NCBI GenBank assembly: GCA_021029095.1
Contig: JAJOHG010000058.1
Span: forward strand, 124,001-188,000
DNA: 64,000 nt
Direction of reading: 5' to 3'
DNA from: Phellopilus nigrolimitatus
Taxonomy: Eukaryota; Basidiomycota; Agaricomycetes; Hymenochaetales; Hymenochaetaceae
Below are positions 45,455 to 58,054 of this stretch, one piece after another. Below the pieces are notes generated by a model, which was not told where the DNA came from, searched no databases, and saw only the letters and a program-made list of their open reading frames with translations. The translations under genes and the position numbers were made by a program. Position 1 is the stretch's first letter, and every line of letters starts with the position of its first letter.

Positions 45455-46800
45455 GGCCAACATGATTCTCACAGGACGCGTAAGCCGCCTCGTGCTCAAC
45501 ACATTTATCCACCGTACGGTTGTCTATTTTGGTGCATACAGGGCCTCGTCAGTTGCTGAGCTCTGACATCTATGTTTGTAGTACGGACCTGATGTACGGG
45601 CAAGATGCGGCAGACGCCACATTTAACCTCTATTATCTTCATATAGGCTCTCTCGAAGATCTGACCACCTACTTGGCGACGGTAAGGCTCATTTGAACGC
45701 CTTCATACGTATACCGTCATGCTCATCGCGTCGGACGTGCAGTCACTAGGTTGCCACATTGGCTTTTCGATGCTGATTCCCAAATTGTATTCCAACGCAG
45801 TACTATCCTTGCTGAACTCGCGCCCACGCGCAAACAACGTCAGTCAGTGGGAGGACTAGCGGGAGATGGCGCCATCCTACTCGGACAACGACCGCACGGG
45901 CATAGGGAGTACCTCCGGACGCCAGTGCGTGCTCAACTTCAATCTTTCCAAAGGAGGCGCCAGCCTGCAGCCGAACCCGCGGCGTGCACAGACAGCGGTA
46001 CATACCTCTTGATCTACAATATACTTACTCCAGATCTCGCTACGTTACAACGGAGCCTTTGACTAACGGAGAGAAACTCTTCATTTGTGGCCAAGATTTC
46101 GTCGACGTCGAGGGTGGTATGAATAAGAATGGAAGCTGGGAAAGGACGGTCGATGATGGCAGCACCGACAGGCTCGATGTGAAATAATTTCGGATATCCG
46201 CTCTTAAGAATCAATAAAACTCGGACTCTAGTGTTTTTAATATTAGATACATATTACAGACGTCGGGAGCAAACATAAACTACTTAGACGCCACAATGCG
46301 ATGTGACACGACCCTGACGATAGATGATCGTCGTCTCGAACCGGAATGGTCGCCAAAGTGAAAAAATTCTGGAAAAAGCCGACTGTGCCCGAACTCGACA
46401 GCGACGACGGCGACAAACAGCGGCGACGCCACGACGCCAACGAATATAACTGCATGAACAGCATGTCGACCACGTCCTAGCTTCTTGTCCTTCAACACAC
46501 ACTATCTTTCAACACACTCTATGGTACAACTTTCGAGCAAACATTATCGCCTTCTTTTTTACCGGACTTTCTTGCTCAATTTGGGGTACCGAACTTGGAT
46601 CTTCAGCTAAGCTCGCAAACAGCAAGCAGCAAGCTAGCTTGCATCGCAGAAGGAGAAAAGGCGGTTGCGATAACGCGGTTTAAGAGTGGTCGCTGCTGAG
46701 GGGTTTGGACTGGGTGCTGTTTAGACGGAGGGGAGACGATCGGTGAGTGAAGGCCCCCATAACCCACAGATACATTCCTCTTCATAAATGATAACGGTCG
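45455..46800. other. Right flank of the 6990-bp element; only small ORFs
   Basis: The first 60 bp continue the duplicated segment. Small plus-strand ORFs exist at 45866 (48 codons, starting MAPSYSDNDRTG and ending at a GTACATACC donor-like site), near 46050-46187 (ending NKNGSWERTVDDGSTDRLDV) and at 46346-46480 (44 codons, MVAKVKKFWKKPTVPELDSD). None has a recognised domain and I could not join them with confidence. The last could be a real short protein, but it lacks a CaaX end. Confidence 0.35.
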
Positions 46801-49800
46801 ATGCAGAATACCCCAGCGATGTCAGAGCGCTTCCAAGGAGGGAATGGACCCTCTGTGTCATACATTCCTGTCATGGCTTCCCCCGCGCCTCGCAAGGCCT
46901 CACGCAGCAACAGTGCATTCGGCCTCCCCCAATTCTCCCTGCTTCCCTCTCCTCGCATTCCATCAGTACATAGCAGTCCGTCCTCTTCCTCGACAAACGC
47001 ATCCAGCATTAAACCTCCGGTGTCACCTTCACCTCCCGCAGGCGGGGGCACCGGCATCCCGAAATTCCGCTCTCTACGCAATATGCTTCCATTCGGCCCC
47101 AAGCAGTCGAACAGCAGCAGCGGCGCTTCTTCCTCCCAACACCCCCCTGTTGTATTTACGGCGCCTTCTGGGGAGTTGAAGCACCGCAGGAGCAGCTCGT
47201 CGATTCCGACACTGAATGTGAGCGGCGTTCATGCATCGAAGAACGGGTTCATGACGCTTGGTCCACGGACGTCCCTCCATATGAGCCTCGATAAAACTCT
47301 TCCTCCTCCGCCCTACGTTGGGCGCTCACGGTCTGAGGACCTTGGATCGTCGCCAGTGATTAGCATCGCGCCACCGCCGGTGAACGCAGCGCAGCTCAAC
47401 GGGAGTACGCGGCGTGTAAGACTCAACTCTGGTCTTCCTGTGCCAGACGACCCGTTCAAAAGGTCTTCACCGAAAGGTTCGGCTCGGAATGCCTAGAAAA
47501 CATGCAGCTTTTATCTGACTGATTTTGCAGTTCTTGTCACCAACACCTTCCAAGAGACCTCGCAGGACATCAACATGGCTCGCTCGGGCGACTTGTCGAC
47601 AATTATCGAGTCAGAACTGTCAAGCGCATCCATGTCGAAGCACCTGCCGCCGTTGGATACGTCTGATGAGGGTCTCAGTCAGCCTTCGCAGTCTGCCTCC
47701 GAAGCTGAAGAGGACGGCGAAACGCTCGTGCTTGCACATCTCGCCAAACAGGTTCATAAGAGCTCTGCGTCGATCTTGCGCGCGCAGGATCTGACCGCCG
47801 ACTCCTCGCTCGCGCATCCTCAGCCGGGTGAGACCAGCGCAAACCTCAGTGCGTCATGGGAAGCAGGGTTGGCCGATTTTCGCCGCTCGATCGGAGTGCG
47901 TGCGCACGGCGGCGAGATCTCGCACTCGCCCTCGGCGGAGAGCAGCTCATCCTACTCGGATTCACCTGTTTCGTTCCCGTCGCCATGCCAGGAGCTTGTC
48001 GTGGCGACGCCCGCGAAGTCCGCTTTGCAATTGATCCCGCGCGATACCGAGGACTTTGAGCACGAAGGCGAGCAGGTCAGTTTCGACCTCTCGTCGCTCG
48101 ACCCCGACCTCGCTGCCCTGCTCAGCCCGAACAACATTGCACCCCATCGCGCCGACGACGCGTCCGCCGCCATCGCCGCCGCCGTGGAGGCCGTCACGCC
48201 CCCACCACCGATGCATTCATCTGCATCACCGTCTCCGGAACCGGTCGAGCCAGGTGCGCGGACAAGCCTCGATGCAGATGATATCTGGTTAGCGGCCGCA
48301 AACGGCAGGCGTACATCAGGAGAGTCGCGTCGGCGGACCCTCGGCCTCCAGTCCTCCCCTGTGCGCAAGTCGCGACCGCCATCGCTTGCGCCCTCGACGT
48401 CTTCGCTCTCTACAGGCGACCCATCTCGCAGGACGTCCATCGAAGCGACACCCATGAACGCGCGGCGCCACGTACTTTCTCCAACTCGGATGAACTTCAA
48501 ATCGTCAAAAACGTCTTCCGAGGACCTCGCCGACACAGCGAAGCGGCCTCCGAACGCCCGTTCGTACTCTGCGCTCTCAGGTTCGAGCACAACAGGGGAC
48601 ACCTCGAAACGACGCGCTATGGCCTCCCGGCTTTATGCTACACCGACACGTCCGAGTACGGCGGGCGGCGCGCCCAAGAATCGCGTTGCCTCGGACGGCA
48701 GTCGCCAACTCCTGCGTTCATATCAGGCTAGAGACGACGGGCCGGCAGGCTTGCTCTCTCCGGGTGCGCGCTCGGCGTCTTCTCTGGGCTTATCGACTAA
48801 CACCCGCCGGATGCCGGGAACAAATATGTCAGACCGCACGATGGGAGCGTTCAGCCGGGACGGCGGGTTCCCGTCGGCGAGGAATCGCAAACGGAGCATG
48901 AGCGTCAACGAGACACCCACGACCCTACGGACAGCGCCTGACTGGATGGGTCCGCGCACCGCTCGTGCATTTGCAGCTGCGGGCCTCCTCGATCCTGAAA
49001 AGGAGCGCGAGCGGGAGCGCGAACGGGAAAATTTGCATCAATCACGGGCGGACTCGCGCATGCGCCTTGCGACGCCGCGCACGAGCACGGAGCGGGATTA
49101 TCGTCTGGGAGGTGGTAACGGTGTGTCGAGTGTGGCCCCGTCGACGTATGCGCCCTCCCGCACGGGCTTCTCCGACGTTGGGCGCTCGGGGTCCTGGGGC
49201 CGCCGGCGAAGCTCGTCGCGCACGATGACGATGGCGGAGCTCGCCTCGCGTGGCGACAGCCCGGTGACGACGGTCACCTCTTCGACGCCTACGTCGACCA
49301 GCAACAACTCGAAGACAGTGTTCTCGGGCTCGACGGCGACTTCGCTGACATCGTGCGGCTCGCCGCTCCAGCAGTTCCATATCGATGCCGCGATGAACTC
49401 CCTGAAGGAGAAACACGCGTCGGAGATGGAGGCGATTCTGGGCGCGCTCGCAGACTCGCAGCGCAACGCAAAGTCGCTAAGAGAGGAGAACGTCCAGATG
49501 CAGGGCCGCATACGCGATCTCGAAGACCAGATAGGCGACCTTGTTGATCAGCTAGACGTAGCCCGCCGCACCCAGTCTCAAAGGCCACATAACTTTGCGC
49601 GTGCTATGCTGAGCCACTCGAGACCGGGCTCGCGAGCCGGGTCCGTGGAGGGCGCGTTCGTGCGCCAGCCGCGAATGCAGAACTACGCCAGGCCGTCGAC
49701 CGCGTCTGCTCCAGATGACTCCGACTCCATGCTCGAGACGCACATCACTTCCCGCGAGCCTGGCTCGCGGCTATCGCCCAGCTTTGCGTCGCAGCACGAC

Positions 49801-50178
49801 CACGCGGCGCGCAAGCGTGCAAGCACCTCGTCGTCGGTGTTTCCGGTGCTGCCGAGCAATATGTCGATGCTGTTGGGCGACGAAAGCGATGGGGGCCATT
49901 CCGGTGGGTACGAAGGCATTCAGGCGCAGTCGCACTCTCACTCTGCGTCGACATCGCCTTCGCCCACTCTCCAAATAAACCGACTGGTGTCGTCCTCAAC
50001 GGCAGGCAAGGGCAGACACGCTGTGAGGCCTTCAGTATCTTCTATCGGGAGCATCGCATCCGCAGATATGTCGATGCTGTCGTCTGGCTCGCCAGGAAGC
50101 CTCCATCTCAAGCCCGAGCATGAAAAGCACCTTGGCGACATGATGAGCCTCGACATTAGCGTCGTTGACTCTGACTAA
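46801..50178 (+). CDS. Large Ser/Pro-rich fungal protein with a coiled coil
   Basis: Exons 46801-47476 and 47531-50178, joined by a 54-nt intron in phase 1, encode 1107 aa. Most of the protein is disordered and rich in Ser, Thr, Pro and Arg, with many SP/TP and RRxS sites, which suggests regulation by kinases. A charged helix ERERERERENLHQ lies near residue 725. One clear coiled coil is at about 840-905 (MNSLKEKHASEMEAILGALA, ENVQMQGRIRDLEDQIGDLV). No catalytic domain is visible. The C-terminus is acidic (MMSLDISVVDSD). This layout is seen in fungal cytoskeleton- or polarity-associated scaffold proteins, but I cannot name the family. The frame is open through 2.6 kb, so the gene is intact. 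An alternative start within exon 1 (PVMASPAP) is possible. Confidence 0.8.
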
Positions 50179-50893
50179 TGCCCACTCGCGATACATTCAT
50201 TTTTTCGCGTAATTTATCGTTTCGTTTTCTGCACATTGCTCAAAACCTCCTGCTCTACTAATTTCACTCATCAGACCTTTCCTTTTTCTTTATTAACTAG
50301 CTCACTGTTTACGCTCTGGTCTCTGATCTTTTGATGGTCTTGCCGGTATTGCAATCGGACTTTTACATATGTTCAAGACATATAACGGAATTTAAATACA
50401 ATGTAGACTAGCTGTCATTCTAATTTCTCACTCGTTCATATCAATCAGCTCTAGCTTTTATTCAGATACGTACGTAGGGTGTATTGTTGCACTCTGTCTA
50501 TGAGTGTATTTACTGCAATGTTCTTGGTTTGGCTTTCGCTCTTGATCATCGATGCCAATTACCGCGAGCGTCGGTGCCGCCCTGCTTGAGGCAACTGAAA
50601 TAACGGTCAGTTATGACTTTGATTGCACGTATGTCCCAGACTGGCTGACTGTTCTAAATGGCCGCGTAGCGCAATGCCTGAAAACGCGCGATGCTCATCA
50701 TAGTCATTTACTGATGCAGGAGGATACAGGTGTGGCCCGTGGGCTGACGGAATCGAAGCGAAAAGGAGGCGGGCAAGGGCTCAGACACGGAAATATATAA
50801 ATTATTACCGGAACGCCCTGCTTTTCCTCGAATTCAGATTCTCTGACCCATTCTGCCAGCCGTCGCAAAATAACACACGCTGAATCCGCCACG
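50179..50893. other. Intergenic; 3' end and promoter region, no gene
   Basis: AT-richer sequence with no supported ORF. A 50552-50800 frame is open but has no domain and overlaps the upstream region of the next gene. Confidence 0.5.
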
Positions 50894-51665
50894 ATGCGCA
50901 GAGACACTGGATCGTATGTCCACCACCGCGCCACGCTCTACGCGCTCCTGGTCAGTTTTGCGTCACACTCATTATGTTGGATTCCATGATTGATTGATAT
51001 CATTTACTCCCTCGGCGCAGTGGCTCTTCGCTGTCTCCGAGTTCGGCCTCACTAGCTACCACATTTTTCATACCAACACCTCCGGTGGTTTCTACGGTGA
51101 CGCTTCAGCCACATTCGTACAAAGATCCGCACTGACATCCGCTGCAGACCCAATTGCCGTCGAGCTTCTCTTCACCGCCCTGATTACGCTCCTCTGGATC
51201 CCTTACACTGTGTTTTTCCACCACCGCCCCATGGCTGCCTTCAGCGCAGGCAATAACACCCTTAAGAGCACCCGCGTGGGTGCGCGGGCGGGCTTCTCCC
51301 TGCTCCAGGGCGAATCATACCTCAAATACGTCCTCTCGATTATGTGGCCTGTCGGCGCCCTCGTCGCCACGGTGCGTTCCCCCCCCCCCCCCCCCCCCCT
51401 TTTTTTTTTTCTCCCTCCTCACATTTCCCATATCGAATCGGCTGACACCTACCTTTTCCGTCTCCGGGACAAAATGCAGAGCTCCCTCCAGACGCCCCTC
51501 GAAAAAGAAGGACTCATCCTGCTCGCCATCGTCGCGTTCGCGTGGATCCCCTACGGTCTCCTCATGCTCGCGATAGAGTTGGAGTTTTTCGACGCACTCG
51601 GGCATGTGCATGCCGGGCCGGTTAACCATACCAAGGATTATATGGCTTATGTGGGCTTGATGTGA
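50894..51665 (+). CDS. Four-helix membrane protein, MARVEL-like
   Basis: Exons 50894-50950, 51021-51371 and 51480-51665 (all phase 0) encode about 197 aa. Hydrophobic segments are ATLYALL/WLFAVSEFGLTSYHI, AVELLFTALITLLWIPYTVF, YLKYVLSIMWPVGALVAT and LILLAIVAFAWIPYGLLML, an arrangement seen in fungal MARVEL-domain (Nce102-like) plasma-membrane proteins. Assignment to that family is tentative. Intron 2 contains a run of 21 C followed by 11 T directly after the donor. The stop at 51663 may not be the true end, since another Ala/Gly/Pro-rich frame (MAGTGDVPVVAPGDMAAGNM, 51823-51958) could be a last exon. Confidence 0.65.
51379..51410. repeat. 21-nt poly-C tract followed by 11 T, in an intron
   Basis: C at 51379-51399 and T at 51400-51410, immediately after the GTGCGTT donor of the membrane-protein gene. 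It could affect splicing and is a likely site of length variation. Confidence 0.9.
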
Positions 51666-53458
51666 CGAGGTTTATTTGATTGTGTTTGGTGTAGTCGGAG
51701 TTCGAACATTTTTCGTAGTGATATATACAGCATGTATGCACGTTTACTACGGGTTGCACGATATACTTGGAAATTCTTTTGTTGTTTTCGACAGCGCCAC
51801 GAAGATGAAAATCCAATACTATGGCTGGTACAGGGGATGTACCAGTTGTAGCTCCGGGGGATATGGCGGCTGGCAATATGGCTGCGGCTGGGCCGGCTGC
51901 AGCTCCGGTCGCTAGAGAGATGCCCGTCAACGGCGCGATGGATGAAATCGCGGCGACGTAGGTACGGGAACCGGTGCAAACCTGAGAGATATTCACGCCA
52001 GCGGCGCGCCGGACGCGGGTGCGGTCGTGAACGACGTGAGCCCAGGTGCTGGTGCGGGCGCCGACGGTACGAAGTTGGGAGCAGATCATACGGGGGGAGT
52101 CTATGGTGCTGGAGTGGGAGCAAGGCCCGGCGTGATTATATGAGCAGACACAGATGCCATGGAACCGAAGCGGCTCTCTAAACCTCGTCCTTTTTTGATA
52201 TTTGTACCATCTCCCACCCAAATTCAGATTCCCCCTCCTTTATTATGTCCTTTTCTACATATGGCCGGCTTGTAAATATAAAGTACCGTTTTATCAAAGA
52301 TTTCCGGGGCCTAACGTTGTACTTTTGATTCCATGGGCTTTTTTTTGTTTTTGTATGGATTGAATTATTCGTCTTTACCTCGACCGTGCAATTGATCATG
52401 TTGTGTTTTCTGAAGCTATGTATTGCAGACTCCGGAGCTACGTTTAGACAGGAGTTCAAGTACGTTCTTGATTTCCAAGAAATTGGACTACCGATACATC
52501 TTGTCCTTCGTTCATTCTATAAAATTGCCATCGTCTCTTCTTCCCTTCCATAAATACGCATCCACCGCTCTCAGTATGTAAACCAAGCACATCAAAAGCA
52601 ACTCGGTAGCCCGTTACTCCATAAGTAATGAACACTCTACATACTAAACCATTGTGCATGCTAGTACATGTACATAGTGTGCAAGACTCGGCAGTCGAGC
52701 AGAGCACGGTCCAAGCGGCCAAAGCGCAGAAAAGGCATGGTGGCGGGCCGCATGCGGAAACAAGCTGTAAAAACAAATGCAAAGCAAAAAAACTGAGAAT
52801 GCGGGGAGAAAACAAAGCTATGACGGATTAGCGATGCAAATGAAGGGGCCCACAATGCATAGATGGCCCGGCTTCATGTACGCAGGAGCACCCGGAAGGG
52901 TAAGTACAAAGCTGCGGCAGATCGGCACTTCGAAGCTACTTTCCTCTTTGCATGTCGATAGCGTGCAAAGTCGAGAACAGAGCCAGGCCTAACTAACTAA
53001 CTAATCCTATGGCGAGCCGCCTCGTGCACGCATGGGAAACAGGCTGAGAAAGAAGAACAAAAAAGCAAAAAGCAAAGTTCAATGCAAGGAAAATAGACAA
53101 GACCACGACGTATTGGCTATGCAAAATGGGGTGCGCATAACAGACGGCCCGACCAGGAGGGCCTAAAAGGGAGAATACAAAACACGTCCGGCCATGCAAA
53201 GAAGGAGCTAAGGAGCAGAAGTAAAGGCAAAATTGCGAGGGGAACAAAGCAAACATAGACGGACTGCCTATATGCCGAGGCGGGCGCGCAATGGCCTGGC
53301 CGGTAGATGCACCCGAAAGAGTAAGTGCGAGGTAAAGTACCATAACGGGTGGCACGGCATGCCACTTCAAAGCTGCTCCCGCATTGCAGGCTATGGACTA
53401 GCGCGCAAACATGATTGCTCGATGCGGCGCAGAATGCAAAAACTGAGGTCGCGAGCGG
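51666..53458. other. Intergenic, degenerate repeats, no confident gene
   Basis: Apart from the possible exon at 51823-51958, no gene is visible. Between 52700 and 53440 loosely similar blocks recur (..AAAGC.AT.GACGGA, GCAATGGCCxGGC, GTAGATGCACCCG/GGAGCACCCG, GTAAGT). They look like old duplications of the promoter/5' region of the next gene. Confidence 0.4.
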
Positions 53459-53466
53459 TATAAAAG
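53459..53466 (+). promoter_or_regulatory. TATA box of the 91-aa gene
   Basis: TATAAAAG lies 116 bp before the ATG at 53582, with a pyrimidine-rich TCATCTCAGCTC-like initiator region near 53500. The spacing is normal for a basidiomycete gene. Confidence 0.6.
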
Positions 53467-53581
53467 CGAGGGCGCCCCAGGTGTTTGTCGTTACCATTCA
53501 TCTCAGCTCGACTACACTCCTATCGTCGCACGCCACATAAGAAGACAGGAACTCATCCCCCAACCCACAAAGAGAGTAAAA

Positions 53582-53924
53582 ATGTCCTCGTCCAGCCAGC
53601 GCCCCAAGGCCCCTACTGGACCTGCACCGCCATTTGGAAGCCCGAACAACTTCAGCGCATTGGCCGCGAGTAAGTCATAAGCGACACTCACACTGCCTGC
53701 GGTGAAATAGACTGACGAGCTGAATTATATCTGCAGCTGCAGCCAAGGCGGGCCTGCAATTTGAGCTCGACCTGGTGGACCGGAGCAGGCAGCTGTACGT
53801 GATCCGGTTCAAGAAGGTCGGCTCTGAAGCAGTACTATCGACTGTAGAGCGAGTCCACTTCAATGACATCTCGAAAGAAGTGGATAGAGTTATGCGTGCA
53901 GGATTGGGAAATCTTTTCAAGTAA
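53582..53924 (+). CDS. Small unidentified protein, 91 aa
   Basis: Exons 53582-53669 and 53737-53924 (intron 67 nt; an acceptor 6 nt downstream would remove two residues) encode MSSSSQRPKAPTGPAPPFGS-PNNFSALAA, then KAGLQFELDLVDRSRQLYVI, RFKKVGSEAVLSTVERVHFN and DISKEVDRVMRAGLGNLF. The N-terminus is disordered. The C-terminal 60 residues look like a small alpha/beta fold reminiscent of KA1-type domains, which is only a guess. A TATA box lies upstream. Good codon use and a clean splice suggest a real gene. Confidence 0.6.
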
Positions 53925-55590
53925 TCGTTAGTAACTTAGAGATGTGACTTTAGAGATATGTAGTTCCCGGTAACCATGAATTGCGCTATTCTTGCGACCT
54001 GACTGTCTGCGAATCACTGAATGTCGGACTGTGTAGCACTGCGTGCCACGACTCATTTGCGCATATGATTTTACTATACATTTATATCTGCATTAAAAGT
54101 ACTCTGAAGTCAGCAAAACAGAATATTCATAAGATATGGAGAACAGAGGTGTTTTAATCGTCCGTTGGCTATAAGTCGCCGTCTCGTGCCTTCCAGCTTT
54201 CGTTGCGTTTTCTTTCGGCATCGATAAGGGTGTCGAGCGCAGGCAGGGGCGTACGGCAGTGTCGAGGGAGGGAGGTCGACACGCTCCTGAAAAATTGATA
54301 GGAGCACCGGCGGAAAAATGGACAGTCCAGCGCTCAAATTGGGCCGAGCGGGTGTAGGGACATCTGCACGGTGCCGGGTGCGCGAGCAGCGCGATGCCAG
54401 CCAGCGCCAGAGATCATCGGAGGACGCGGCCAAGCGTCGCTCGCAGGCATGGACGTCTGTCGATAAAAGAGGGCAATGCCTGGTTGCCAGCAGCCCGTCT
54501 GCGACGGGTCCGTACGGGTTTCTTTTTTTTTTCCGCTGCATTAGAGCAGGCGGTGCAGAAAGAGCGAGAGCGCAAGCGCGGACAGGCCCCCTACAGAGTA
54601 CCACAACGCAGATGAGCTCTATCTAGGTCTGGATCGAGGAGATGCTTCGTTCTTAGGTTTTTTAGCTGGAAGACGAAGAGCTCGCGTCTCGGCAGTAACC
54701 GCGTCGTCTTCAAGTCGTGCTCACGTGCTCGTTTGGCTTGTTCGTCATCTCTTTTTCCATACGTTGGCGGGTTGACCGAGAAGTATAATTGAAGCCTAGA
54801 CACCATGCATGACCTTATAGAAAACCAAATGCATTCCAGTGAGTCGTGTAATCTGCAAAAGAAGTCGAGAAATTAATGGAGGCGCTGGCTGACGGCACTC
54901 CGCTTAGATCTAAATCTCTGCGAGACACTCGAGCTGTCCCTGGAGCGCGCTCACCATGCCAGTCCTTCCCTCTCTCCTTTCTCTCCTCCGAGCTATCGCT
55001 ATCGCCTCTCCTGTAACTAGAACACAGGCACGAACATGTACTGCAGAAATTCCAAACACTGTTGACTTCGGGCCGAACATGTCTTCCTGAACCAGTGGGC
55101 CCATGAGCTGGATATTGTCGGGTGGTAATCTGCTGAGGACGCCGTTGGAGTGCGCAAAGGGGTTCCTGCAGCCGCTCAGACGTTGAGCGAAAGCCGAATC
55201 GCTCGATGAATCATCCATGGCAGCCGCTCTTTTTACGCCGGCAGTACTTTTCAAAGCATGCATAGCCAATGCAGACAAGGACGACGCTCTGCAGCTAGGG
55301 AAGCTGTCCCAAACGTTCCTGAGCTGAATATCTAGAACCTGCTCATCGCTCTTCACACTTGCCTATAGCTGTAAATACGATTATGTACAGCACATCAGTT
55401 TTCTCCTCGTCTCAATGCAAAGACAATGTTTGGAATAACCTTCTCTGTATGTACATTCGTGAATATGCATAGTAACTAGCGGAGCAGGGATCGCACATGA
55501 AGATGATGGTATTTTCTGCCTCTCCCGAAACCTAGACAGAATCCCCAATGCTGGTATTTCAAACGCTTCCAAAGACCGTATTATGTGTCT
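53925..55590. other. Mostly non-coding; short ORFs
   Basis: Minus-strand frame 54910-55356 (QVLDIQLRNVWDSFPSCRAS, LSRLPPDNIQLMGPLV) is open but has no named domain. About 95 bp of it (55275-55370) recur at 59370-59465, so at least part is a repeat. Confidence 0.4.
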
Positions 55591-56052
55591 TCACATCCTA
55601 GGCAAGTACACATCATCTGTTTTCCGCAATGCTTGAAGTGTAATGACGAATTCAGACGCTTCACTTGTCCCATAATCAAATACTCTTCCTGTATCTCCAC
55701 CGATACGGAATGCCGCAAGGTATTTGCGAAGCCACTCTTTTTCTGAAGGCAGATTAGTGACAGTGACAGTCATATAATTCAGGTTTGAAATGGTCTTCAA
55801 GATGACCTCTCTTGTCAGTAGCTTTCCATTGAGCTGGATGGCACCTCGGAAGTCCAGTGTAATAATGTCACCTACAATGTGTTCACCTGTTTTCCATGTC
55901 TCCCCTTCAGATTCACATGGATAGATGATGCCTTCGGTATCCGTTATGACCAGTATCCCCAATTTTTTATCATCTGTGTATGTCCAGGTCCCGAAGATAA
56001 CATAGACAGACCAAGGTTCAAGTGGTGTTCCAGGCGTCATTCTGAATATCAC
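55591..56052 (-). CDS. Unidentified protein, 3' exon(s)
   Basis: A 153-codon minus-strand frame with balanced composition reads GTPLEPWSVYVIFGTWTYTD, LGILVITDTEGIIYPCESEG, GDIITLDFRGAIQLNGKLLT and a stop after VYLPRM. Periodic hydrophobic/polar residues suggest a beta-rich fold. It is not recognised. The 5' end is unclear: the first Met follows sequence that may be intron, and no upstream exon could be fixed. Confidence 0.4.
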   Translation of the reverse strand: MIFRMTPGTPLEPWSVYVIFGTWTYTDDKKLGILVITDTEGIIYPCESEGETWKTGEHIVGDIITLDFRGAIQLNGKLLTREVILKTISNLNYMTVTVTNLPSEKEWLRKYLAAFRIGGDTGRVFDYGTSEASEFVITLQALRKTDDVYLPRM

Positions 56053-56729
56053 GATATCAGTGCTGTAACGACCGAGACTGATATGCGTCTATACAATTCA
56101 CCTTATGTCTTTGTGAGTGTTTCTGTTCGGACAACTGGAAGTCATGTACGAATTTATAGCCCTTTGCTTTTACATTGCAGAATATTGCCATTGTGCGGCG
56201 AGTTAATTAATTTGCATGATAGATATCGCGGAGGGAGGGCCAAGTACTCGTTCTGGGTTCGGATATCGTGTTTCCGACCATTGCAAAGATTTCAATGCAA
56301 AGTAAAGAAAGCGGAATGCACGGCCGTGCTACGGGATAAATAGAGTTTGCATAACTTCTCGGCAGAAGTAAACTAAGTCTGTTTGTACCAGGAGGAAAGG
56401 ACACTAGTTACAAAGACTAAGATAAGTTTTAAAGTGACTTTGCGCCAAGGAAAGAGAAAAACAAGCTTCGGTCAATATCGGTGGTCTTGTGCCTACGTCC
56501 ATCTGGGCAGGTAAAAGGAAACAACCTAGACTAGCCACGGCGTATTTGCATGCTGTGTGGCGTCGATAAGTTCAGGGCCTAGGGTTGACTTTATTGTATA
56601 CTGTGGTACGATAAATAGTGCGAGAGAAAAAAGAACGAGATCGCGAGCCTAATCTGCAGCAGCAGCACTGCTTTCAGCCCCGTCTCTCGCCCTTTTCGTC
56701 TTCCGCGCCCTACGGCATTCTTTTACCTC
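56053..56729. other. No supported gene
   Basis: Only short frames without domains are present. Confidence 0.4.
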
Positions 56730-56802
56730 CTGACGTGCATACGCGATCCCCACATCGACCGCGAGGCTCGCGGTCGATGTGGGGATCGCGTATGCACGTC
56801 AG
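56730..56802. repeat. Perfect palindrome, 36-bp arms with 1-nt centre
   Basis: Arms 56730-56765 and 56767-56802 are exact reverse complements around G56766. The left arm starts CTGACGTGCATACGCG and ends CATCGACCGCGAG. No mismatch was found in 36 positions. Confidence 0.97.
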
Positions 56803-57141
56803 TAGCGCATGAATTCGTCCCCGCGGACGTCTGCCCACAGGCGCATGACATCCGGCCAGCCAGGCGCATTGAAGTAAATCGTAGCAGTGTGAGCACAGAT
56901 CCCGGACCCAAGAAGTTAGCACAGAAGGGAACAAGAAGTCTAAAGTAAATAAAAATAAAAATAAAATAAAAAATAAAAATAAAAAAAAGACTTGTATGGA
57001 AAACATTTGAAAGAAATATGACAAACACCACATTGCATCCTCACACACAACCCTCGAAGCACTGAGCTGCAATGGACGATGACTCCGTGCGAACAAGGTC
57101 GAGTTCGGGGTACTTACATAATACTTATGTGAGCCACTGTA

Positions 57142-57847
57142 CAGTCGAACTTCTGCTAATGCATACTCCTCGTGCTGCATAACCCCCCAAAATGCATAGA
57201 CTTTGGCTTCCACCGAGTCGGTAGTTAGAAAATACCTATAAGATAATGCATAAAATTCATAATGCATAATGCAAACCTGTATGCAGTAATTTAAATGGGG
57301 ATATGCATTATGTGAGGTATCTCGCCTGCACAAAATTTGGTGCTTGACAAACACATTTTGTGTTCTCACACATCTTCATGACAAGGCATTTCCAACTACA
57401 GAGGAAGAATGGACTGCCCAAGAAATTGTAGAGCAAGTTCGCAACATGGTGGAGGTTGAAGCCTGAAGGTGGCAATGTCAATGGGCTCGACAATGAACTG
57501 CCTGCAAATCGTTAATATCACCAGTCTGCATGCCAGTCCATAAGAGAGCTGGAGCAGCTCTGCGTGTGTTATTCTGAGCTGATGTTTCAGCAGGCTTGCG
57601 GCCATCTTCACAAGCTTAGATTGCAATACAGACCAAGCAGATGGCAAACTTGAAGCAACCGGATATCAGTCGCTTTTTCGCCACATCTTTCATTCGCATT
57701 TTGTGCTTACTTGTTTCCCTATTATACAACACCTATAGCTAGTGTTTTGATCACGTACTAATTTGTGCATTTCTCGTAGTGCATAACCTCTCGTAATGCA
57801 TACAAAACCTTTCCACCGAACTCTATGCATTAGCAGAAGTTCGACTG
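57142..57847. mobile_element. Tc1/mariner-type non-autonomous element, 706 bp
   Basis: The ends are CAGTCGAACTTCTGCTAATG (57142) and the reverse complement CATTAGCAGAAGTTCGACTG (ending 57847), flanked on both sides by TA, the target site of this superfamily. The interior has remnants such as a plus-strand AFPTTEEEWTAQEIVEQVRN frame that could derive from a pogo-like protein C-terminus. No complete transposase. Confidence 0.88.
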
Positions 57848-58054
57848 TATTTTTAAGAGAGATGCCGAGCTTGCCGAAAACACTAGCCTGCGATCGTTTT
57901 TCTCGATTCTCGATTCTCGAGTCCGCCCTCTGAGTTATCACAACAATGAACCTCTGCATCTTCAGCTTAAAAGTCATTTCTATGCCGAAATCATAAGTGA
58001 GGTCGGCTATGCAATTTGATTTGCTTCTGGCTTCCTATCAAGTCGTGGGAGGCG

